From the NCBI RefSeq assembly GCF_016786215.1, contig NZ_JADOBG010000022.1:248001-312000 (forward strand): DNA of 64,000 bases. Reading direction: 5' to 3'. Source of the stretch: Legionella bononiensis (lineage in GTDB: Bacteria; Pseudomonadota; Gammaproteobacteria; Legionellales; Legionellaceae). Below, in pieces: positions 37,209 to 46,461 of the stretch. The first letter of the stretch is position 1. The number at the start of each line of letters is the position of its first letter. The notes below the pieces were generated by a model. It did not search any database. It saw only the letters and a list, made by a program, of their open reading frames with translations, and was not told where the DNA came from. The position numbers and the translations under genes are program-made.

Positions 37209-39305
37209 TCACGGACACTGTTTAATTTGGTTAATGATGGTTAATGGTGTAAGAATCTGAGGCAATACAACCGGCTCACCTGATTGCGGGTAATAGACAT
37301 AGAGAGGTACACCCGCACGATTAAATTGTTGCAAATACTGTAAAATGGCATCGTTTTTATTGGTCCAGTCTGCCTTTATTACGATAATATGCTCTTTATT
37401 AAAGAAACTTTGTACTTCATTAGTGTCTATCGCAATTTTTTCATTTATTTTGCAAGTTATGCACCAGGCGGCAGTCGCATAAACAAATACTTTATGATGA
37501 TCCTTAATCAGACTCTCCAGCTTTTCAGAAGAGTAATCGGAAGGCTCATTAATCTGGTGTTTCTGAGCTAATTCTTGTTGTATCCAATACATTGGGTATA
37601 CAACCAGAGCCAGACTGACCAACAGGGCTATTAAGCGTAAGGTTCCGTGTTGAATAGAGCGCAAAAACCAAAAAAACAATGCCAGAAAACACAAACTGAC
37701 CAATATCATAATAACACTGTCATAGCTCATTTGAAGGCCTGCTACCCATAATAACCAAATAACCGACAGCAACATGGGAAATCCGAGGAATTGTTTCAAT
37801 TGTTCCATCCAGACACCTGGCTTTGGCAAAATAATCTTGTCTTTTGGAAGGGTGCACAATAATAAATAAGGCAAGGCAAATCCAAATCCAAGAGACAAAA
37901 AGATCAAGACAGTAATCCAGCTTCCCTGACTTATGGCCACACCAACCGCCGTGGCCATAAATGGAGCGGAGCATGGCGTGGTTACCACCGCGGCCAAAAC
38001 CCCCGTTCCAAAGGCATAGAGCAATTCATGTGTTTTTTGCCATTTAAGATTGGTACTTAGTGAAAATGGAATATCAAAAAGTCCAAATAAATTAAACGTA
38101 ATAAGCGTAAACAAAAAAATCAGCAGGATTAAAACGGCTGGGGACTGCATTTGGAACCCCCAACCCACTTCATTACCCAGGCTTTGCAACAACAGTGTTA
38201 TCAAAGCAATGATAAAAAAGAAAAACATGACGCCCAGGGTATAAAAAATCCCTTGCATGCGTTTGTTTTTAAATGAACGAAGAGTCAATATTTTGAGTGA
38301 TAAAATGGGAAACACACAAGGCATCAAGTTTAAAATCAATCCGCCCAGAAATGCAAAAAGTACAATGGTACCAATCCAATAACTGTCACTCGGAGCAGTT
38401 TCTAACTGGTCTGTCTGATTACTGGCATCGATTTTAGCGAGAAGCTGTGAGTTGGTTACTGTTTTGGAAAGTGATATGGCATTTTGGTTGTTCACTAAAG
38501 TCAGCTGCAGCGGCTTTTTAAGTAAGGTTTTCAGAGTCTGATTCGATGCAGAAGCTTCATTTTTTTGGGCTTGTATTATAAAAAATCCATTTTGTTCATT
38601 CAGTTGTGTTAATTTAGGAACATTAAACAGTAACTCGTCTGGACCCTCAACAAACAATTGTGCGTCTTTTATACCTTTTGCAGACCAGACATTAACCCGC
38701 AAATCAGCAGTTGTATCATCCTGATGCGTTACAATCAAATCGTGCATTACCAGATTACTGGTGTTTCCTGATTTTGGGACGGATTGGATCGCCTTATCGA
38801 TTAATTTTGCCTTTGGCGTTATCGAAGCATCACCTGGTGGCAAAGTCAAATTTAGCTGCGCCTGTTGAGGGACACAGGCAGTGGGATTACATAATAAATA
38901 ATCCAGTTTCAAATGTAATACCAAGGTTTTTGTAGCATCTTTCGGAATTATTTTAACGGGGAAGGTCACTTCATTAAGATAGACATTGGCAATAAAATCA
39001 AAACTTTTTATACGAGTTGGCCATGGCCACAATACCTCTGCCTTATCCAGATTCTGACTGCCATCCCAAGAAAATTTAGCACCGTATCCCACCTCGCCAG
39101 GTGTACGCCAAAATGTCTCCCAACCTTTAGGCAGTTTGACTTGTACGCCAACAAGCAACTCATGTCCTTCTCGTATGCTGTCACTATTGCTGATCAGTGA
39201 ACTATTTGCTGTCGGGATTTTGAGTGCATAAACAGAGTTTACGCAGATCAACAATCCGAAAAACAGAATAAATAATACAGTTGAAATTTTAGCTGATCGA
39301 TTCAT
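37209..39305 (-). CDS. DsbD/ScsB-type membrane thiol-disulfide reductase
   Basis: 698 residues in three parts. A signal peptide (ILFFGLLICVNSVYA) leads an ScsB-like periplasmic domain with KGWETFWRTPGEVGYGAKFS and the Cys pair in YLLCNPTACVPQQ. A central eight-helix DsbD domain from about 310 holds the redox cysteines in LMPCVFPILSLK and TTPCSAPFMAT. A C-terminal thioredoxin-like domain has WCITCK (Cys615, Cys618). It carries electrons from cytoplasmic thioredoxin across the inner membrane to periplasmic partners. The N-terminal domain type points to the ScsB/copper-tolerance branch rather than classical DsbD. It is convergent with dinB. Confidence 0.9.
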   Translation of the reverse strand: MNRSAKISTVLFILFFGLLICVNSVYALKIPTANSSLISNSDSIREGHELLVGVQVKLPKGWETFWRTPGEVGYGAKFSWDGSQNLDKAEVLWPWPTRIKSFDFIANVYLNEVTFPVKIIPKDATKTLVLHLKLDYLLCNPTACVPQQAQLNLTLPPGDASITPKAKLIDKAIQSVPKSGNTSNLVMHDLIVTHQDDTTADLRVNVWSAKGIKDAQLFVEGPDELLFNVPKLTQLNEQNGFFIIQAQKNEASASNQTLKTLLKKPLQLTLVNNQNAISLSKTVTNSQLLAKIDASNQTDQLETAPSDSYWIGTIVLFAFLGGLILNLMPCVFPILSLKILTLRSFKNKRMQGIFYTLGVMFFFFIIALITLLLQSLGNEVGWGFQMQSPAVLILLIFLFTLITFNLFGLFDIPFSLSTNLKWQKTHELLYAFGTGVLAAVVTTPCSAPFMATAVGVAISQGSWITVLIFLSLGFGFALPYLLLCTLPKDKIILPKPGVWMEQLKQFLGFPMLLSVIWLLWVAGLQMSYDSVIMILVSLCFLALFFWFLRSIQHGTLRLIALLVSLALVVYPMYWIQQELAQKHQINEPSDYSSEKLESLIKDHHKVFVYATAAWCITCKINEKIAIDTNEVQSFFNKEHIIVIKADWTNKNDAILQYLQQFNRAGVPLYVYYPQSGEPVVLPQILTPLTIINQIKQCP

Positions 39306-39387
39306 ATAAATATTCGTACATTTTTATCTAAAGTCTAGACTATAGTGCAGAGATTTATATGTTTTAATTAGACAATAAGCTGACAGT

Positions 39388-40155
39388 TTATCGCTTTAAC
39401 ACAATTCTCCAGGGTTGAAAATAAGTCCAAATGTCCGCTTTTTTATAAGCCGTGCGTAACTGCATTCGTTTAAACCAATCAATTAATTCAGTAGATTGAA
39501 CCAATTGATACTCCCCTATCATTTTTAAACGACCAAATAAAACTACGGTAACAATATCCACTGAACTGATTTTATCACCGAACAGAAACGTTTCGGGCGT
39601 AGGTAATTTTTCGAGAAAACCACGCACATTATTACGTTCAACCTCTAATTTATCAGCAAGATTTCCTTCAGTGAAATAAGCCAGACGCTGTTGATTCAGA
39701 TTGATTTTTGCTTCAAGATCCGTCTTATCTGACGAGGTTGGCAGTTGCGCTTCCAGTGAGTGTATCGCATTACGAATCATTCTAAGTGCGATAAATCTAA
39801 GTGGCGCGATACTGCTCAATGCTTTACCAAAAGTAAGTCGCTCAATAGTAATTGAATAGTGATCTCGAACGAGTTGCTCAATTCTTGCAGCTTTATCGGC
39901 GTCAGCATCCATCCATTGATCACCAGCCCGAGAAGCAGCGAATTTTAAAATATCCTGACTGTCCGCCCAGATCTGATCCTTATCAACCAGAGCCGGCACC
40001 GTCATGGCAGGGTTTATCTTCATATACCAGGAGGACAATTGCTCCTTAGCCAAATGAATATCCATGCGTCTAAGTTCAAAAGGCAAACCCGCTTCGAGTA
40101 ATGCATAACGACCTATCATCGAATAATATGAAGAAGAAGCACTATATAAAATCAT
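39388..40155 (-). CDS. Glutathione S-transferase family protein
   Basis: 255 residues. The N-terminal thioredoxin-like domain is clear: MILYSASSSYYSMIGRYALL, then YMKINPAMTVPALVDKDQIW with the cis-Pro, then ADSQDILKFAA, the glutathione-contact Glu/Asp-Ser motif in its Asp form. The C-terminal helical domain begins near residue 85. Catalytic residue is probably a Ser or Tyr in SASSSYYS. It may conjugate glutathione to an electrophile or have another role; the substrate is unknown. It is followed downstream, 82 bases away, by the DsbD-like gene on the same strand, which may be incidental. Confidence 0.85.
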   Translation of the reverse strand: MILYSASSSYYSMIGRYALLEAGLPFELRRMDIHLAKEQLSSWYMKINPAMTVPALVDKDQIWADSQDILKFAASRAGDQWMDADADKAARIEQLVRDHYSITIERLTFGKALSSIAPLRFIALRMIRNAIHSLEAQLPTSSDKTDLEAKINLNQQRLAYFTEGNLADKLEVERNNVRGFLEKLPTPETFLFGDKISSVDIVTVVLFGRLKMIGEYQLVQSTELIDWFKRMQLRTAYKKADIWTYFQPWRIVLKR

Positions 40156-40615
40156 AATCCATCCCTGAATCTAACAATTATTTAATAACAGAGTATCACT
40201 GCTGACTGACTTTTGGGAATACGATAACTCTTCGCAACTCATCAAATGCCAAAATAGAGTGTAACGCCAAGAAAACTCAAAATACATGCTACTCTAGTTG
40301 AACAAATGAACATCACCAGACATGCTTTTTAATAAACACTGTGTCCGCATATGTTTCATCATGTTTTAAATAGTTCAGAGCGGATAAATCAAGATATTTT
40401 TTAAAAATATTTAGGAAATTTTTGTCAGTCAATACTGTTTTTTTAATTTTTTTGTTGTTAAGATGTGAATCCGAATATCCAACCACCTAGTTCTCTTCCT
40501 GTGGATATTTATTTCCAGAGTTCTATTTACATTTCTAAAGTTAAACTTCAATTCTTAAAATTCTCCTTGTCCTATATGGGTTTTTCCAGCTATTCCGGTT
40601 TATCTCGCATGAATT

Positions 40616-40652
40616 ACTTATCCACATTTTCTGTGGATATCTCTGTGAATAG
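40616..40652. repeat. Inverted partner of the 37-bp repeat
   Basis: Exact reverse complement of 33752-33788, again with the ttatccaca site. It lies in the 984-base gene-free stretch 40156-41139, which otherwise holds the repeats at 40788-40878 and 40924-41097. Confidence 0.7.
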
Positions 40653-40787
40653 CCTCTTAGTCTTCTTATGAATTCAGCAGGATAATTGACTGATTAGGAC
40701 TTACACAAAGTGCTGGAGCAGTATGTTTGTGTTATTAATCGCCGATGCATAACAAATGCTTTATCTTATTGATTTTCAACAGCCGAT

Positions 40788-40878
40788 GTAGCCTGTATTA
40801 GCGAAGCGTAATACAGGATCGAAGTGGTAGCATACTCCATTGTTTCCCCGTATTACGCTTCGCTAATACGGGCTACAA
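40788..40878. repeat. Palindromic repeat D
   Basis: Arms of 30-31 bases, tgtagcctgtattagcgaag (then cgtaatacagg) and ccgtattacgcttcgctaat (then acgggctaca), with two mismatches or so and a 30-base spacer. It can form a strong hairpin. Confidence 0.8.
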
Positions 40879-40923
40879 AATAACCAATATACGCTAGGCT
40901 TTACCCTTCTTCCTTAATTTTAA

Positions 40924-41097
40924 CGTCAAATCTCCAAATGCAGGCATGATGCCACATTCAGGAGATCCCTCATTGCATTCGGGATGACGTGCTGTTTTCA
41001 ATTCCGAGAATACCGTCATCCTGAACGCAGTGAAGGAATCTCCAAATGCAGGCATGATGCCACATTCAGGAGATCCCTCACAATGTTCGGGATGACG
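40924..41097. repeat. Two repeat-A cores in tandem (108-bp period)
   Basis: The second copy, 41014-41097, is complete; the first, 40924-40989, lacks about 18 bases of its left arm. They lie at the 3' end of the leftward biosynthetic operon. Confidence 0.85.
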
Positions 41098-41139
41098 TAA
41101 TGTCATCACTGAATCTTGGAATAAAATCTACGTTGTGTT

Positions 41140-42150
41140 CTAAACAACCTCCAATAACGCGCAGGCCGCGATTCCTCCGCCTCCGGCAGCGACCAGAAGT
41201 ACTTTTTCTCCAGATTGGATCGGTGAATTGACTCTTAAATCCTCGAGGGCGATTCCTACGCTAGCTCCAGAAGTATTGCCGGTTTCTTCAACGGTTTTGA
41301 TTACTCGCTCATCAGGAAAACCCAATTGTTTCGCAACCGACAGAACCAGATTTTTATTTCCTTGATGAGGTACTAGCCAATCGATTTCTGTTGGGCTCAT
41401 ATTCAGTTCTTTAAGAAACATTTTGGCACTGTCAACCATTCCATGAACGGCTTTCACAAACAGGGCGGTGCTTTCACGTATGGTAATATGAAATTGATCC
41501 GGATTGGTACATAAAGACGCCGGTAAGCGTGACCCTCCTGCGGGTGTTGAAACGGTATCACTGACTTCTCCATCAGCAAATAATGCAGAAGCAATAAAAC
41601 GAAATTCAGCTTCTGCCGCATCCTGAGAAACAATACACGCAGCGGCACCATCTCCAAACAGAACGCTGGTGGCAAAATTATTCTTATTTAAAAATTTGGA
41701 GCGAATTTCACTGGCAATCAGTAATATCGCTCCTAAACCTGCTTGTGCAATAGCAGCACTGGTATGCAAACCTACGACAAAACCCGCACAGGCAGCGCCT
41801 ACATCAAAAGCGCCAGCACGATCTAAGCCCAACCGATATTGAATCAGTGGACTTGTAGGGGGCGCTATATAGTCTCCAGAGATGGTTGCGAGAATAACCT
41901 GGGTTATTTTATTTTTTTCGTCAGGTCTTTCAGAAAACAATCGTTCAGCAGCGCTCACCGCGAGATCACTACAGGCTTGATCTTCATTGACCCAACGTCG
42001 GTTTCTAATCCCGGTAGAAAATCCAATCAAGGCAGGGTTTTGGCTGCTGTTCATCCAATTCAGGACGTCCTGATTGCTCATTACTCTTTCTGGCAGGGCA
42101 ACATAAGGGCCTTTAAGATAAATTGGTTTTTCTGCGCGTAAGAAATTCAT
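41140..42150 (-). CDS. Ketoacyl-ACP synthase III family enzyme (A)
   Basis: 336 residues with the full KAS III triad: Cys121 in DVGAACAGFV, His262 in WLVPHQGNKNL, and Asn292 in EETGNTSGASVG. FabH-type enzymes condense an acyl-CoA or other acyl thioester with malonyl-ACP; homologues in secondary metabolism also transfer acyl groups to other acceptors. It is the last gene of a leftward set with an SDR, an ACP, two adenylating enzymes and a second KAS III, so a specialised role rather than housekeeping fatty acid synthesis is likely. The acyl substrate cannot be told. Confidence 0.9.
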   Translation of the reverse strand: MNFLRAEKPIYLKGPYVALPERVMSNQDVLNWMNSSQNPALIGFSTGIRNRRWVNEDQACSDLAVSAAERLFSERPDEKNKITQVILATISGDYIAPPTSPLIQYRLGLDRAGAFDVGAACAGFVVGLHTSAAIAQAGLGAILLIASEIRSKFLNKNNFATSVLFGDGAAACIVSQDAAEAEFRFIASALFADGEVSDTVSTPAGGSRLPASLCTNPDQFHITIRESTALFVKAVHGMVDSAKMFLKELNMSPTEIDWLVPHQGNKNLVLSVAKQLGFPDERVIKTVEETGNTSGASVGIALEDLRVNSPIQSGEKVLLVAAGGGGIAACALLEVV

Positions 42151-42208
42151 TATGCCAATCCTTAAAAATCGATGGAATCGTGTATTATAGTGAATGCAGC
42201 TGCTGAAT

Positions 42209-42961
42209 TCAGGATAATACTCCTTCAGAACTCATTAAAGGCAATCCACCGCTTACAGTGACTACTGAACCAGTCATGAATGACGTCAGGGAAAGAAGGG
42301 GATCCATAGCTTCCGCAACTTGATCAGGCTCGCCCATGGTTCCTTGTGGAATTATTTTTGATACTTTTTCCTGGTAGACCGGATTTTTCCAGAACTGTTC
42401 TGTTCGGGACGTTTTAATCAAACCCACTCGCAGTATATTGGATAATATATTTTTTGCGCTGTAATCTACGGCTAAATTGAGAAATAGTCCTTCCAGAGCA
42501 GCCTTTGCCGCGCAATAAGCCGGATATCGGCTTGTTCCTGTTACTGATGAAAGACTTGAAATCAGAACCAGTCGTCCCAATTTATTAAGAAGCATGGATG
42601 AAATGACTTTTTGAATCAGCCATATATTGCCGTTAATATTGTTATCGATGTACGTTCGTACTGCATTGAAGGGCAGGGCATGCAATTTGCGTAATTGAGT
42701 AACACGGGTGAAGGCATTAAGTACTAACCCATCCAATGGGCGCTGTATAATTTGTTCTAATTCCTTTTCACAGCGTTCTGGCTGAGCAAAGTCATAGACA
42801 AAACCCGTTACCTTCATTTTTTGAAGTTCGTAGAGTTCCAAAGTCTGATTGAGGCTCTGCTCATTAGAACAGGTGATAATAACCGTATCGCCCATTTGAA
42901 TGCGTCTTTTGGCTATGGCCTGGGCAATATCTGAGGAACCTCCGGTAATTAACAGATTCAT
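42209..42961 (-). CDS. Short-chain dehydrogenase/reductase
   Basis: 250 residues, classical SDR. The cofactor motif is TGGSSDIAQAIA near the N-terminus, and the catalytic set is Ser136-139 in LVLISSLSS with Tyr149 and Lys153 in YPAYCAAKAALEG. The start codon overlaps the stop of the ACP gene by four bases (ATGA), so the two are translationally coupled. The natural inference is a ketoreductase acting on the ACP-bound ketone made by the neighbouring KAS III enzymes. The cofactor (NADPH or NADH) was not determined. Confidence 0.9.
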   Translation of the reverse strand: MNLLITGGSSDIAQAIAKRRIQMGDTVIITCSNEQSLNQTLELYELQKMKVTGFVYDFAQPERCEKELEQIIQRPLDGLVLNAFTRVTQLRKLHALPFNAVRTYIDNNINGNIWLIQKVISSMLLNKLGRLVLISSLSSVTGTSRYPAYCAAKAALEGLFLNLAVDYSAKNILSNILRVGLIKTSRTEQFWKNPVYQEKVSKIIPQGTMGEPDQVAEAMDPLLSLTSFMTGSVVTVSGGLPLMSSEGVLS

Positions 42962-43191
42962 TTTGCCCCCAGATCTGCAAGGTGTTTTTCTATACTTGCT
43001 CTGGTTTCATAATGCTCTTTTATCAACGGGATGACGGGGATCTTAATTTGAAACTCACGCTCAAGTTCCAGAATTAACAAGGCCAGCATTAAACTATCCA
43101 GTCCTCCCTGTTCGAGTTGTGCATCCTTGTCTTGAGGAAGATTACCCAGTCCTATTCGTTCAAAAGCGTTTTGAATTCTATCGCTTAACAT
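42958..43191 (-). CDS. Acyl carrier protein
   Basis: 77 residues from the ATG at 43191, with AAGGA eight bases upstream. The phosphopantetheine site is QGGLDSLMLALLILELE, Ser33. It overlaps the ligase gene upstream by 14 bases and the SDR gene downstream by four, so it sits within a tightly coupled operon. It is likely the dedicated carrier to which the FAAL and/or the AMP-ligase loads its acyl group. No phosphopantetheinyl transferase gene is in the window. Confidence 0.92.
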   Translation of the reverse strand: MLSDRIQNAFERIGLGNLPQDKDAQLEQGGLDSLMLALLILELEREFQIKIPVIPLIKEHYETRASIEKHLADLGAK

Positions 43192-44560
43192 GGTGTGATT
43201 CCTTCTGATCAAAATTCTTAGTGTTTGCCAGCAACGTTTTTCTGTCCAGTTTACCGTGTTGATTTCTTGGTAATGAATCCAGAATACGTGCGCTAATGGG
43301 TATTTTTCTAGGAAGTAGATGCTGTTGAATGTGTTCTGTTAACTGCAGCTCAGTCAGATTAGTGGATAGAGTGCTTTGCTCAAAACAGGCGATTAATCGT
43401 GTGCCATAGAGTTCATCCTCTAGAGGGAGCACAATGACTTCTTTAATCTCATTCATTTGACACAGTTTTTGTTCAATTTCAGCCAGGTTTACTTTTTCGC
43501 CGCCAATATTCACCTGATTATCACGCCGCCCTTTGATCGCGACTAATCCATTGGGGAGTATCTCGGCAATATCGCCTGTATGCAGCCAGCCATTGTGTAT
43601 CTTTTCATTCTCTTCATCTCCCAGATAGCCTAACATCATCTGACTGCCCTGTAGCAATAACTCCTGGTCTTCGGACAGTTTTATTTGCCAGTCACCTACC
43701 GGATAACCAGCATAGTCTTCAAAAAAATGAGGATCCTGACTGGAATAAGTCAGTACACGCGGTGATGCCTCAGTCAAACCGTAATTATTATAAATTATGG
43801 TCTGGTTAAAAAATGTATATAATTCTGTTCGTAAGGAAGTAGGCAGGGGGGCGCCCGCAGAAACAATAGCGGTAATTTGTTTGGCATTTTCTGGATAAGC
43901 AGCTGCCATCCTGCTGATGGCCACCCAATGAGACGGTACCCCACTCCACATTTGAGGAATCGGTCCATGTTCAAGAATGTTCTTGAGATCCGTAAATTGT
44001 GATACCAGTTGGATTGTGTGGCCACACATTAAACCGGGCAGTAATTGCCCTAATAATCCATAGGAATAGGAAAGTGGTAAAAACAGTAATTGACTCTTAA
44101 CGTTTGGAAAATTCAGGGCCTTAATCACCGCCAGACAATTTGATGCAATGTTTTTAGCGGATAACTGGACTGCCTTTACTTGTCCGGTTGTACCGGACGT
44201 GAACAGGATCAACGCCAGCAGTGGGTGATGTTTGGTTGTTTTCTTTTCATAAAAGTCCAATAAATTTCCATTGCTGTCCACGGTCATCGCTGTGTCCAGA
44301 ATGGACAGCCTGTTTTGCAATTCCTGTTCTGATAACGTAGTGGGACAAAGGGCCACTGGTTTATCACACTGCAAAGCAGCCATGAGTTGAATCACAAACT
44401 GGATGCTGGGGGTCGCTGTAAGCAGGAGTATGCCATCTGGTAACTTGTGTATTTGATTTGCCAGACGCGATACTTCATCGTGCAATTGTGCATAAGAAAG
44501 GTTTATCTCTCCTTCAACAAGCGCTGTCTTTTCAAGAAATTTATTGGATATAAGATGCAT
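43178..44560 (-). CDS. AMP-dependent acyl-CoA/ACP ligase
   Basis: 460 residues of the ANL superfamily. The AMP-binding P-loop is LILFTSGTTGQVKAVQLS, followed by YNNYGLTEASPRVL (A5 motif), HTGDIAEILPNGLVAIKGRR (A7-A8 hinge) and the C-terminal catalytic Lys in PRNQHGKLDRKTLL. It is a little shorter than usual at the N-terminus. It lies between the FAAL gene (4-base gap) and the ACP gene (overlap). It probably activates a second carboxylic acid, or loads the ACP; which of the two adenylating enzymes does this is not clear. Confidence 0.88.
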   Translation of the reverse strand: MHLISNKFLEKTALVEGEINLSYAQLHDEVSRLANQIHKLPDGILLLTATPSIQFVIQLMAALQCDKPVALCPTTLSEQELQNRLSILDTAMTVDSNGNLLDFYEKKTTKHHPLLALILFTSGTTGQVKAVQLSAKNIASNCLAVIKALNFPNVKSQLLFLPLSYSYGLLGQLLPGLMCGHTIQLVSQFTDLKNILEHGPIPQMWSGVPSHWVAISRMAAAYPENAKQITAIVSAGAPLPTSLRTELYTFFNQTIIYNNYGLTEASPRVLTYSSQDPHFFEDYAGYPVGDWQIKLSEDQELLLQGSQMMLGYLGDEENEKIHNGWLHTGDIAEILPNGLVAIKGRRDNQVNIGGEKVNLAEIEQKLCQMNEIKEVIVLPLEDELYGTRLIACFEQSTLSTNLTELQLTEHIQQHLLPRKIPISARILDSLPRNQHGKLDRKTLLANTKNFDQKESHHVKR

Positions 44561-44564
44561 GTAC

Positions 44565-46310
44565 TCAATCCTTATTCTTATTTAATTGCCAGGAAGCGAT
44601 GACTGGCAACGAATTATCCAATAAATACTTACGACAGAAATTTCTGCGTATTTTTCCGCTGGTAGTATGGGGTATTGCATCAGGTGAAATGAGCACAATT
44701 TTATTAATTTCCAGTTGATGTATTTGATAAGTGAGTTTGAATATGGCGTTAAATAATTCATCCTGGGCAGCAGTATCCATCTGTTCATCTCTGAGCTCAC
44801 ATACTACTGTGAGTTCATATTCCTGTTCATTCTGAATAACAAATGCGGCGCATTTCCTCAAAAAAGATCGTAAGGGTGAATGCAGTAGACTGTATTCTAT
44901 ATCTTGAGGATAATGGTTTTTACCGTACAAAATAATTAAATCTTTGATCCTTCCGGTAACATATAATTCATCATCGTGTATAAACCCCAGATCACCAGTC
45001 CTTAAATAGGACAGGCCTGTTTGGTCGCCTTTGATTTTACCGTGAAAGGCATGCTCGGTTTCTTCTTTTTGATTCCAGTAACCGAGGGTGACGCTGTCGC
45101 CATGTACCCAGATTTCACCTACTTGATCACGGTCACAGGGTATTAAAGTATCCGGATCAACAATTTTAACGGTTTGAGCCATTGCGCCACAACCAACCAG
45201 AACATGGCTGCCAGGGCTATTCTCTGGCGCAAAATGGACACGATGATCGCGGTAGTGTTCTTTATCCAGAGTAAGTGTCTTGAAGTGTTGTCCAGGTGTT
45301 CCGCAAGTAACTACTAAAGTTGCTTCTGCCAAGCCGTAGCAGGGATAAAAGGCTTCCATACGGAATCCATAGTCTTTAAAGGCTTGATAAAAATGTTCCA
45401 TGGTTACTTTACTGACGGGTTCTGCGGCATTTGAAGCGATGTTCCACGAGCTTAAATCCAATCCTTGTTTTTTTTCCTCCTTGATTCGTTTAACGCAGTA
45501 ATCGTAAGCAAAATTAGGACTTCCACTAATGGTTACTTTATATTTGGTAATATTGGTTAACCAAGAAAGAGGACTTTCTAAAAATGAAAATGGCGACATC
45601 ATAATTATCGGGAGCATTCTGTATATGGGTGTTAAAATATAGCCAATTAAACCCATATCATGATGTGGCGGCAGCCAGCTGAACAAGACATCCTCGTCAT
45701 TGACCTGAAAGTTAGTACACATCAGTTCAAGATTATCGATTAAGTTACCGTGACTGACCATAACACCTTTGGGATGCATGGTTGAACCTGAAGTATATTG
45801 AAGAAAGGCAATATCGTTTTTATTGATTACTGGAGGATGCCAATCAGCTCCTTTATCTGCTTTGATCGAATCAACAGTGATACAGGGAATCTGAGCAAAA
45901 GTTCCGCTTGCTTCCGATTCTGCGTCACCGAATTGTTTCAGATGGGCGGCTGTCAGTATTACAACGCGCGGTTTGGAGTTTTTAATAATACGCTGAGTTT
46001 TTTCGAGTAGTTTTTCCTGTGCCGGGGGGTAGATTGGAACTGCTATGCAACCGGCATAAAGGCATCCAAAAAAAGCCTGGATCAAGGGTAATCCCGGAGA
46101 GAACAATAACAGCACCCTGTCTCCCTTGTTTAGTCCTTGCTCTTGTAATGTAGCGGCGATGGCTCTGGCGTGTTCATCCAGTTCAGCGTAATTCATTATG
46201 TGCTCTATCCCTTTATTGAGAAAGGTGCAGATGTTGTTCTGTGGACTACTTAGTGCTCTAAATCTCAAAACCTCAACCAAAGACTGACACTGTTTTAATT
46301 CGATACTCAT
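44565..46310 (-). CDS. Fatty acyl-AMP ligase (FAAL)
   Basis: About 581 residues; the second of two adjacent ATGs (46310) has the better spacing to AAGGA. FAAL features are visible: RVLLLFSPGLPLIQAFFGCL and AVPIYPP, the P-loop FLQYTSGSTMHPKGVMVSHG, FSWLPPHHDMGLIGYILTPI, CYGLAEATLVVT and RTGDLGFIHDDELYVTGR with KDLIILYGKNHYPQDIE. These enzymes form acyl-adenylates from free fatty acids and pass the acyl chain to a carrier protein rather than to CoA. In this operon the obvious acceptor is the 77-residue ACP. FAALs start many lipopeptide and polyketide pathways. Confidence 0.93.
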   Translation of the reverse strand: MSIELKQCQSLVEVLRFRALSSPQNNICTFLNKGIEHIMNYAELDEHARAIAATLQEQGLNKGDRVLLLFSPGLPLIQAFFGCLYAGCIAVPIYPPAQEKLLEKTQRIIKNSKPRVVILTAAHLKQFGDAESEASGTFAQIPCITVDSIKADKGADWHPPVINKNDIAFLQYTSGSTMHPKGVMVSHGNLIDNLELMCTNFQVNDEDVLFSWLPPHHDMGLIGYILTPIYRMLPIIMMSPFSFLESPLSWLTNITKYKVTISGSPNFAYDYCVKRIKEEKKQGLDLSSWNIASNAAEPVSKVTMEHFYQAFKDYGFRMEAFYPCYGLAEATLVVTCGTPGQHFKTLTLDKEHYRDHRVHFAPENSPGSHVLVGCGAMAQTVKIVDPDTLIPCDRDQVGEIWVHGDSVTLGYWNQKEETEHAFHGKIKGDQTGLSYLRTGDLGFIHDDELYVTGRIKDLIILYGKNHYPQDIEYSLLHSPLRSFLRKCAAFVIQNEQEYELTVVCELRDEQMDTAAQDELFNAIFKLTYQIHQLEINKIVLISPDAIPHTTSGKIRRNFCRKYLLDNSLPVIASWQLNKNKD

Positions 46311-46461
46311 CATAAATCCTTAGTGTTCACATGTTACATTTAAAGATTATCGATTCGCCATGATTCAGATCCCATGTTTGGTGGAAGTGCCAAATGGCCA
46401 TGGTGCAGAATGTATTATTTTTTTTCATTTAACGATCCTTGTTAAATAGGTTTTGGGTTGT

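Noticed and set aside
40465..40671. 68-residue plus-strand frame
   Set aside because: It runs across the 37-bp repeat in A+T-rich intergenic DNA and has no family or ribosome-binding site.
40894..41109. 71-residue minus-strand frame
   Set aside because: Repeat-A tandem sequence, not a gene.
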